6,901 nt of DNA from Flavobacteriaceae bacterium (GTDB lineage: Bacteria > Bacteroidota > Bacteroidia > Flavobacteriales > Flavobacteriaceae), in the NCBI GenBank assembly GCA_016649785.1, contig JAENXB010000156.1, positions 1-6,901 of the forward strand, read 5' to 3'. Under the pieces are notes generated by a model, which had not been told where the DNA came from, made no database searches, and saw nothing but the letters and a program-made list of their open reading frames with translations. Numbering within the stretch: the first letter of the stretch is position 1; the number at the start of each line of letters is the position of its first letter. The translations under genes and the position numbers were made by a program. This document shows, piece after piece, positions 1 to 5,081 of this stretch.

Positions 1-1
1 T

Positions 2-1291
2 ACCATTGTTTATAAGCTTTACGTGAGTCCGCGAATAAGCGTTAGCAATTGGAGGGAAATGGATAGCCCGGTTTATCAGGATTTTTGGAGTCAAAATATC
101 GATATTAAACAGTTAAATATAGAATCCGGAGAGTTCCAGGGCGAACCATACAGATATGTCATTCTGCGTAAAACAATTTTATATCCTCAAAAAACCGGGG
201 AGCTGGAAATAGAACCGTTGACTCTCTCAGTTTCGGTAAATGTGCCCAGTGACCGCAGGGACATATTTGGGGGCAGGCTTTTTACCACAATAGATAAAAC
301 AGTGGCTGCGGGGAAAAGGACAATTAATGCAAAAGCTTTGCCCCAGGCCAATAAACCTGGGAGTTTTACCGGTGCAGTTGGGAAATTTGATTTTAAGGTA
401 ACAGCCGAAAGGTCCAGCCTTGCCGCAACAGAATCCCTGAACGTAAAAGTTGAGGTAAGGGGGAATGGCAATTTGAAATTATTTGAACTTCCGGAGTTGC
501 AAGTGCCTGCATCATTAGAAAAATATGAACCAGAACGCATCGAAAACGTAAGGACCGATTTAAACGGAACTCAGGGAAGCATCATCGATAATTACACGAT
601 CGTTCCCATGCAAAAGGGAAAATTCCCAATTCCATCTTTATCTTTTTCCTGGTTCGATTTGGAAAGCAAGTCCTATAAAACCATTAATTCAGGAGAAATC
701 CTGCTGGAAGTTTCCAATGCACCTGCAGGCGCAGCCATCAGTTCAGGAAGTTCAAATTCGGTAACTAAGCAAACAGTAGAATTAAATCAAAATCAATTTA
801 AATATATCAGGTTAAGCACTAATTTGAAACCTGTAAATTCCGGTTCCTTTTTTGGATCCTGGGAGTTTTGGTCGTTGTTGTCGTTTCCTTTTATCTTCAT
901 TATTTTAGGGGTTCTCCTGGGTAAAAAACGCGAAGCTTTGACCAATGATGTAATTGGAAATAAAATTAAAAAAGCCGATAAGCTGGCCAGGAAATACTTG
1001 TTTGAAGCCAAAAAGAATATTGGAGATCAAAAAGCCTTCTACCAAACGCTTGAACGTGCTTTACACAATTACCTGAAGGCAAAATTGCATATTCAAACCA
1101 GCGAGATGAGCAAGGAACGGATTGTGGAATTATTGTCAGAGCGCAAGGCCGATCCTGCAACAACCAAAGATTTCATCGCACTTATAGAGAGTTGTGAATT
1201 TGCACGATACACACCTTCTTCAAATGTAGAGATGCATCGGGATTATGAAAATGCAGCCCGCGTAATTTCGGAATTGGACAAACAGTTATAG
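2..1291 (+). CDS. batD: BatD-like aerotolerance protein, 5' truncated by window edge
   Basis: This is the C-terminal 429 residues of a BatD-family protein. The frame is open to base 2, reading TIVYKLYVSP, so the GTG at 23 is an internal valine and not the start. Family members are usually near 600 residues, so roughly a quarter is missing. The visible part has a long beta-rich region with no enzyme motif, expected to be periplasmic. One hydrophobic segment follows (about bases 860-925, SLLSFPFIFIILGVLLG), then a positively charged GKKRE and a helical tail of about 120 residues, expected to be cytoplasmic. In Bacteroidota and some other bacteria, BatD lies with the von Willebrand-domain proteins BatA and BatB and with BatE, and the operon is linked to oxygen tolerance; its biochemical role is unresolved. 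batE starts 2 bases after the stop, which supports one transcript. The family call rests on the VYKLYVSP..NWRE region, the overall architecture and the context. Confidence 0.88.
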   Translation, partial: TIVYKLYVSPRISVSNWREMDSPVYQDFWSQNIDIKQLNIESGEFQGEPYRYVILRKTILYPQKTGELEIEPLTLSVSVNVPSDRRDIFGGRLFTTIDKTVAAGKRTINAKALPQANKPGSFTGAVGKFDFKVTAERSSLAATESLNVKVEVRGNGNLKLFELPELQVPASLEKYEPERIENVRTDLNGTQGSIIDNYTIVPMQKGKFPIPSLSFSWFDLESKSYKTINSGEILLEVSNAPAGAAISSGSSNSVTKQTVELNQNQFKYIRLSTNLKPVNSGSFFGSWEFWSLLSFPFIFIILGVLLGKKREALTNDVIGNKIKKADKLARKYLFEAKKNIGDQKAFYQTLERALHNYLKAKLHIQTSEMSKERIVELLSERKADPATTKDFIALIESCEFARYTPSSNVEMHRDYENAARVISELDKQL

Positions 1292-1293
1292 CT

Positions 1294-2040
1294 ATGAATA
1301 AGATTGTTTATTTACTATTTATCTGCTTTTTTTCTTTGTCGGCACAAAACAAAGATTTATTTCAGGAGGCGAATACGGCTTATAATGAAGGGAATTATTC
1401 AGAAGCAATTAATAATTATGAGCGCATTCTGGAAAATGGCGAGACTTCAGCCGAGGTATATTACAATTTGGCAAATGCACATTATAAATTAAGCCATATC
1501 GCGCCCAGTGTCTATTACTATGAAAAAGCACTTCAACTCAATCCAGGCGATTCAGATGTAAAAAACAATCTGGAATTTGCCCAAAGAATGTTGATAGACG
1601 AGATTGAAGAGGTCCCAAAAACGGGGCTTTTAAAAATAACAAACAAGTTAATTTCAGTTCTCAGCTTTAATGGTTGGGCCTGGACAGCAGTGATTGGATC
1701 GGTATTGTTTGCCGCTTTTTTCCTTCTGTATTATTTCAGCAACTCCAGTAGGCGAAAAAGATTTTTCTTCACCACCTCTATTATTTCACTTATTATAATG
1801 TTGAGTGCTTTAATATTTGCTTATCAACAACAGGAATATCAGAAAAACTCACAGTTTGCCATAATATTTTCTGAAGAAGCCATCATTAGAAACGAACCAA
1901 CCCTGAGAAGTAATGAAATTTTAATGTTGCACGAGGGGACAAAGGTGAAAATTCTGGAAACTTTTCAAAACTGGATAAAATTTGAACTCGCCAATGAAAT
2001 TCAGGGTTGGATGGATAAATCGGATGTCAGGTTTCTTTAA
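1294..2040 (+). CDS. batE: BatE: TPR and SH3b domain membrane protein of the Bat operon
   Basis: This 248-residue protein matches the BatE architecture. Residues 1-18 form a signal peptide (hydrophobic core YLLFICFFSLSA). Two TPR-like repeats occupy about 22-49 (ANTAYNEGNYSEAINNYERI) and 53-86 (YYNLANAHYKL, then YEKALQLNPGD). Two membrane segments lie at about 128-148 and 157-177, separated by SNSSRRKR. A bacterial SH3 domain covers about 192-248, with the typical IRNEPTLRSNE and W..GW pattern. The basic loop between the membrane segments suggests a cytoplasmic hairpin, which places both the TPR and SH3b parts in the periplasm. TPR domains bind proteins and SH3b domains often bind peptides or cell wall, so a scaffold role beside BatD is plausible; no catalytic motif is visible. 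The ATG at 1294 is 2 bases past the batD stop, implying translational coupling. This appears to be the last gene of the operon, since a 112-base gap follows. Confidence 0.88.
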   Translation: MNKIVYLLFICFFSLSAQNKDLFQEANTAYNEGNYSEAINNYERILENGETSAEVYYNLANAHYKLSHIAPSVYYYEKALQLNPGDSDVKNNLEFAQRMLIDEIEEVPKTGLLKITNKLISVLSFNGWAWTAVIGSVLFAAFFLLYYFSNSSRRKRFFFTTSIISLIIMLSALIFAYQQQEYQKNSQFAIIFSEEAIIRNEPTLRSNEILMLHEGTKVKILETFQNWIKFELANEIQGWMDKSDVRFL

Positions 2041-2110
2041 ATATGTTTTTTCTTAAGTTAATATTAGATTAGAATTGCGTTGTTTATTTTATTATTGTTC
2101 TTTTAATGAC

Positions 2111-2138
2111 TTGAAACACCTCAATTAAGGTAACTTTT
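2111..2138 (+). promoter_or_regulatory. Candidate promoter of the carbonic anhydrase gene
   Basis: TTG at 2111-2113 and TAACTTTT at 2131-2138 are 17 bases apart. This resembles the Bacteroidota sigma-A promoter (TTG, about 17-23 bases, TAnnTTTG), with one mismatch at the final G. Transcription would begin near 2144, leaving a leader of only about 10 bases before the ATG at 2153. The site lies in the batE-can gap, which suggests the anhydrase gene can be transcribed separately from the Bat operon. No clear terminator hairpin follows batE, so read-through is also possible. Confidence 0.4.
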
Positions 2139-2152
2139 TAAAGCTTGTAATT

Positions 2153-2788
2153 ATGGAGGATTTTTATAATAAAATTATAGAAAACAACAAAAAGTGGGTT
2201 GAGAATACACTTAAACTGGATCCGCAATATTTTGAAAGACTTGCCAAGGGCCAAAAACCACCATTGTTGTGGATTGGTTGCGCAGATAGTCGGGTGCCTG
2301 CAAATGAAATAATTGGGGCACAACCGGGTGAAGTTTTTGTGCACAGAAATATTGCGAATATGGTGATCCATACCGATATGAGCATGCTGAGTGTTCTGGA
2401 TTATGCCGTAAATGTATTGAAAGTAAAACACGTGATAGTTTGCGGGCATTACGGCTGTGGTGGGATAGAGGCTGCTATGACAAATAAATCAATTGGATTG
2501 ATAGACAACTGGATAAGGCATATAAAAAATATTTACAGGGTCCATAAAAAAGAGTTGGACAATATTGAAGATATAAGTGAACGAACCAACCGGTTTGTCG
2601 AGCTGAATGTAATAGAACAAGTATATGATCTTGCCAAAACTTCTATTGTGCAAAATGCATGGGGAACTAATCAGGATCTAACGATTCACGGATGGGTATA
2701 CGGAGTGGACAATGGAATTGTAAAGGATCTGGGAGTGAATTTTAAAAACGATTCACAACTGGATGAGGTGTATAAGTTGGATTTTTAA
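2153..2788 (+). CDS. can: Beta-class carbonic anhydrase
   Basis: This zinc enzyme interconverts CO2 and bicarbonate, probably in the cytoplasm as no signal peptide is present. At 211 residues it has the usual length. The zinc ligands Cys43, His99 and Cys102 sit in the motifs IGCADSRVPA and CGHYGCGG, with the Asp45-Arg47 dyad in the first motif; these match E. coli Can Cys42, Asp44, His98 and Cys101, offset by one. Trp40, Arg65 and Tyr183 occupy the positions of the non-catalytic bicarbonate-binding triad (Trp39, Arg64, Tyr181) of the allosteric type II enzymes from Haemophilus influenzae and E. coli, so pH- and bicarbonate-dependent switching is likely. The start is the ATG at 2153; GAGGA follows it inside the gene, and no Shine-Dalgarno sequence precedes it, as is usual in this phylum. 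The gene lies 112 bases after batE and converges on cvpA. Confidence 0.96.
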   Translation: MEDFYNKIIENNKKWVENTLKLDPQYFERLAKGQKPPLLWIGCADSRVPANEIIGAQPGEVFVHRNIANMVIHTDMSMLSVLDYAVNVLKVKHVIVCGHYGCGGIEAAMTNKSIGLIDNWIRHIKNIYRVHKKELDNIEDISERTNRFVELNVIEQVYDLAKTSIVQNAWGTNQDLTIHGWVYGVDNGIVKDLGVNFKNDSQLDEVYKLDF

Positions 2789-2802
2789 ATTGTTTTTTTC
2801 GC

Positions 2803-2818
2803 CACGGATGCACGAATA
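2803..2818. repeat. Tandem 8-mer CACGGATG/CACGAATA in a convergent gap
   Basis: Two near-identical 8-mers (CACGGATG at 2803-2810 and CACGAATA at 2811-2818) lie side by side, preceded by a run of seven T at 2793-2799 and CGC. The 90-base gap between can and cvpA contains no ORF and no good hairpin terminator. From memory, similar CCACGAAT..CACGAAT strings occur between genes in many Bacteroidota, so this may be a copy of a dispersed intergenic element. That link is inference from one copy. Confidence 0.35.
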
Positions 2819-2878
2819 ATTTTAAAAAGCTTCATTAATTAAGGAGAAACGGGTCGGGGTTTTAATATCGATTCCTTT

Positions 2879-3400
2879 TTATGTTTCAATGTCGTCCTCT
2901 ATAATATCCAGGTCTTTGGCCTCCCTCAAAATGGATGGCAAAAAAATGGGAGCAATGGTTTTAATTGGTGAAAACAACACCGATTCTTCAAGGGTTTCTT
3001 TTTCTACAAGATTAACATCTTCATTGGTAGAACCAAAAAACATAATTATTACACTTGCAATAAATGCTATTTTTAGAAAGCCAAATCCAGCACCTATAAG
3101 CTTGTTTAAAATCCCGAGTGCCGCAAAATTTGCGATTTTGGTAAGGAAATTACCTGCCAGGGAAATAAAAAACACAACTAGAATAAAGGTGATGGCAAAA
3201 GCCGCGAGATTCACAAACTGTATATTCCAGGATACCTTATCGACCAGATAATCGCTTAAAATATGGGAAAAATAAATGGCCACGTAAATCCCTGCAATAA
3301 ACCCTACAAGGGAAGCCAGTTCGGCAAAAAACCCGCGAAAAAACCCACGGACCAGCCCGTACAATAAAATTACGACCAGGATTATATCGACAATATTCAT
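2879..3400 (-). CDS. cvpA: CvpA family inner-membrane protein
   Basis: This 173-residue, very hydrophobic protein fits the CvpA family (colicin V production protein). It opens with MNIVDIILVVILLYGLVRGFFRG, typical of the family start: a first membrane helix followed by the G..RG(F)..G motif (residues 15-23) and then FAELASLVGFIAGIY. Four membrane segments are visible at about 3-20, 26-46, 63-84 and 103-123. The C-terminal 50 residues are polar and acidic, ending DLDIIEDDIET. In E. coli CvpA is needed for colicin V export and envelope stress tolerance and lies upstream of purF; here there is no purF, and the biochemical function is unknown. The ATG at 3400 is favoured because translation enters the first helix directly and a predicted promoter lies just upstream. 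The gene is divergent from the small gene at 3448 and may share its regulatory region. Confidence 0.87.
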   Translation of the reverse strand: MNIVDIILVVILLYGLVRGFFRGFFAELASLVGFIAGIYVAIYFSHILSDYLVDKVSWNIQFVNLAAFAITFILVVFFISLAGNFLTKIANFAALGILNKLIGAGFGFLKIAFIASVIIMFFGSTNEDVNLVEKETLEESVLFSPIKTIAPIFLPSILREAKDLDIIEDDIET

Positions 3401-3427
3401 GATTTATAGATAGCATTTACGACGCCT

Positions 3428-3441
3428 AAGATACGTATCTT
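3428..3441. promoter_or_regulatory. 14-bp perfect palindrome shared by two divergent promoters
   Basis: AAGATACGTATCTT is perfectly self-complementary over 14 bases. Its right half supplies most of the plus-strand box TATCTTTG (3436-3443) and its left half supplies TATCTTAG on the minus strand (3433-3426). Polymerase bound for one gene would cover the box of the other. The symmetry may simply arise from two back-to-back -7 boxes, or it may be a repressor site. Confidence 0.5.
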
Positions 3442-3443
3442 TG
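3436..3443 (+). promoter_or_regulatory. Exact TAnnTTTG -7 box of the small conserved gene
   Basis: TATCTTTG matches the Bacteroidota -7 consensus at all six fixed positions and ends only four bases before the ATG at 3448. Transcription usually starts about 5-7 bases past this box, so the mRNA would be leaderless or almost so. No convincing TTTG -33 element is seen about 19 bases upstream (nearest is TTTA at 3416-3419). The match to the box is firm; use as a promoter is inferred. Confidence 0.6.
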
Positions 3444-3447
3444 CCAA

Positions 3448-3804
3448 ATGGCAAGAGATGAAGAGTTAAAAGAGCGTTGGTTAAAAGTACAGAAAAAACT
3501 ATCTGATCAATTTGCAGATGGGGATTTACTGGATTTGGATGCAATTATTTACTTAATTGGCATACAGGAATTTGGGCAACCCCACCGTCAGTTTAAAAAA
3601 GACCAAAAACTGGACCTGATGCATATTGCGATCTGCAGGCTTCTGGAACCTTATGGATATTATGAATTTGAACTTGTTGATGAGGATGGTTGGCCGCATT
3701 TTAAAACATTGGAAATTTTGCCCAGCCTAAAAGCGGGTGAACAATCGGTATTGATGAAAGATGCTATTGTACATTATTTTTTAGCAAAAGGTTATATAGG
3801 ATAG
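3448..3804 (+). CDS. Conserved small protein of unknown function
   Basis: This 118-residue soluble protein has no signal peptide, membrane segment or catalytic motif that I can identify. It starts with a charged helical stretch (MARDEELKERWLKVQKKL), then an acidic, hydrophobic run GDLLDLDAIIYLIGIQEFGQ (about 25-44), HRQFKKDQKLDLMHIAICRLLEPYGYYE split over about 46-73, and DEDGWPHFKTLEILPSL (about 78-94). The pattern, especially LMHIAICRLLEPYGYYE and DGWPHF, resembles a family I recall as conserved in flavobacteria without an assigned role. The ATG at 3448 is supported by the TATCTTTG box four bases upstream. The gene is divergent from cvpA and lies 136 bases before pheS. Codon use and base content look like the neighbours, and the protein is not a shadow of another gene. 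No function is claimed. Confidence 0.82.
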   Translation: MARDEELKERWLKVQKKLSDQFADGDLLDLDAIIYLIGIQEFGQPHRQFKKDQKLDLMHIAICRLLEPYGYYEFELVDEDGWPHFKTLEILPSLKAGEQSVLMKDAIVHYFLAKGYIG

Positions 3805-3895
3805 GATGATCAAATCAGTATTTTTTTGGCATTTTAGGCACTCAAAACTTTATAAACTGATCAGGTACAATACCTTTTTTAAAATAGTGGAATAA

Positions 3896-3922
3896 AAGCG
3901 CAATTTTAGTAAATTCGCGCTT
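3896..3922 (+). promoter_or_regulatory. Bulged inverted repeat overlapping the pheS promoter region
   Basis: AAGCGCAATTT (3896-3906) pairs with AAATT-C-GCGCTT (3911-3922): 11 base pairs with one bulged C at 3916 and a four-base loop TAGT. The right arm contains TAAATTCG (3910-3917), one mismatch from the TAnnTTTG -7 box. A pheS transcript would start near 3923, about 18 bases before its ATG. The hairpin could be the terminator of the upstream small gene (TTCTTT follows), an operator for pheS, or both. No Phe-rich leader peptide or T-box-like structure is visible. Confidence 0.4.
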
Positions 3923-3940
3923 CTTTAAAGAAATGAACTC

Positions 3941-4960
3941 ATGATTGAAACGATAAAGGAACACATTGCTAAAGTAACCAGTTTTCAAGGTGGAACCCAG
4001 GAAGAGGTTGAAGCGTTCCGAATTGAATATCTGGGGAAAAAAGGACTTCTGAATCAGTTTTTTGCTGAATTTAAAAATGTTCCCAACGATCAAAAAAAGG
4101 ATTTCGGTCAGGCCATCAATACCCTTAAAATTGCCGCGCAGGAAAAAGTGGCACAGTTAAAAGGTGCATTTGAAGGCCAGCAGGAAGAAAAGAGTATTTA
4201 CGGAGATTTAACCCGTCCGGCAGAAGCTATAGAAATTGGTTCCCGGCATCCTATTTCAATAGTAAAAAATCAAATCATCGAAATTTTTTCAAATATTGGG
4301 TTCAATGTTTCTGAAGGTCCGGAGATTGAAGATGACTGGCACAATTTTACAGCCTTGAACCTTCCGGAATATCATCCGGCAAGGGATATGCAGGACACTT
4401 TTTTTATACAAACCGATCCCGATATTTTATTGAGAACTCATACCTCATCGGTACAAGTGCGCTATATGGAAAACAACAAACCTCCTATTCGCACGATTTC
4501 ACCGGGTCGCGTATTCAGGAACGAAGCAATTTCAGCAAGGTCACATTGTATCTTTCACCAGGTAGAAGGCTTGTACATAGATAAGGATGTCTCTTTTGCC
4601 GACCTTAAACAAACCTTATTGTATTTTACCGAACAGATGTTTGGAAAGTCAAAAATCCGCCTTAGGCCTTCTTATTTTCCGTTTACCGAGCCAAGTGCCG
4701 AGGTTGATATCTACTGGGGCCTGGAAACAGAAACCGATTACAGGATAACCAAGGGAACCGGTTGGCTGGAAATTATGGGCTGCGGAATGGTAGATCCCAA
4801 CGTTCTTAGAAATTGTGGAATAGATCCTTCAGAATATTCCGGATTTGCCTTTGGAATGGGGATAGAGCGAATCGCAATGCTGCTTTATCAAATTGGCGAT
4901 ATTCGCATGTTTTACGAAAATGACGTGCGCTTCCTCGAGCAATTTAAATCGTCTTTATAA
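3941..4960 (+). CDS. pheS: Phenylalanine--tRNA ligase alpha subunit
   Basis: PheS is the catalytic subunit of the cytoplasmic alpha2-beta2 enzyme that joins phenylalanine to tRNA-Phe using ATP. At 339 residues it is close to the 327 of E. coli. Residues 1 to about 90 form the N-terminal coiled-coil arm (including EYLGKKGLLNQFF). The class II core follows: SEGPEIEDDWHNFTALN, then HPARDMQDTFF (145-155), RTHTSSVQ, motif 2 FRNE (192-195) with HCIFHQVEG (202-210), the Phe-pocket strand GWLEIMGCGMVDP, and motif 3 GFAFGMGIERIAM (301-313). Ala303 aligns with E. coli Ala294, the pocket residue that governs para-substituted phenylalanine acceptance, so wild-type selectivity is expected. The ATG at 3941 gives the standard N-terminus. 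pheT does not follow, since gdhA converges from the other side; split pheS and pheT is common in Bacteroidota. Confidence 0.97.
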   Translation: MIETIKEHIAKVTSFQGGTQEEVEAFRIEYLGKKGLLNQFFAEFKNVPNDQKKDFGQAINTLKIAAQEKVAQLKGAFEGQQEEKSIYGDLTRPAEAIEIGSRHPISIVKNQIIEIFSNIGFNVSEGPEIEDDWHNFTALNLPEYHPARDMQDTFFIQTDPDILLRTHTSSVQVRYMENNKPPIRTISPGRVFRNEAISARSHCIFHQVEGLYIDKDVSFADLKQTLLYFTEQMFGKSKIRLRPSYFPFTEPSAEVDIYWGLETETDYRITKGTGWLEIMGCGMVDPNVLRNCGIDPSEYSGFAFGMGIERIAMLLYQIGDIRMFYENDVRFLEQFKSSL

Positions 4961-5022
4961 AAAATATAATCCGGGTTCAAAATTTAGAATGTAATCTGAA
5001 ATTTTAAAATCTGAATAAAATA

Positions 5023-5058
5023 CAAAGCGGGTTGTCTATTTTTAGACAACCCGCTTTG
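5023..5058. terminator. Bidirectional hairpin terminator between pheS and gdhA
   Basis: CAAAGCGGGTTGTCTA (5023-5038) and its exact complement (5043-5058) form a perfect 16-bp stem with a TTTT loop. It lies 63 bases past the pheS stop and 24 bases past the gdhA stop. Read from gdhA, the stem is followed by TATTTTATT, a fair U-tract; read from pheS, ATATAAATCTAT follows, which is poorer. It should serve gdhA best and pheS as well. Confidence 0.88.
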
Positions 5059-5081
5059 ATATAAATCTATAATTTATAAGG

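Larger units (their letters stand above)
3426..3454 (-). promoter_or_regulatory. Candidate cvpA promoter
   Basis: Read on the minus strand, TTG (3454-3452) is followed after 18 bases by TATCTTAG (3433-3426), one mismatch from the Bacteroidota TAnnTTTG box. Transcription would start near 3420, giving a leader of about 20 bases before the cvpA ATG at 3400. The -33 element falls inside the first codons of the divergent gene. Confidence 0.45.

Noticed and set aside
23..25. GTG at 23 as the batD start
   Set aside because: The frame is open upstream to the window edge with family-like sequence, and the protein would lack its signal peptide and N-terminal domains.
187..540. 117-codon minus-strand open frame inside batD
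   Set aside because: It is antisense to a well-supported gene, its product has no family features, and the plus-strand frame carries the batD pattern.
2138..2449. 103-codon minus-strand open frame over the start of the carbonic anhydrase gene
   Set aside because: It is antisense to the conserved zinc-site coding sequence and its translation is rich in His, Tyr and Cys without a recognisable pattern.
2889..3251. 120-codon plus-strand open frame antisense to cvpA
   Set aside because: The minus strand encodes four membrane helices and a typical CvpA start; the plus frame is a shadow.
3812..3827. TGAT/ATCA mini-stem followed by seven T after the small gene, considered as a terminator
   Set aside because: A 4-bp AT-rich stem is too weak to call; the T-run alone is not sufficient.
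4993..5015. AATCTGAA repeated twice with a 15-base period after pheS
   Set aside because: Two short copies in AT-rich spacer DNA are not enough to call a repeat array or binding-site cluster.
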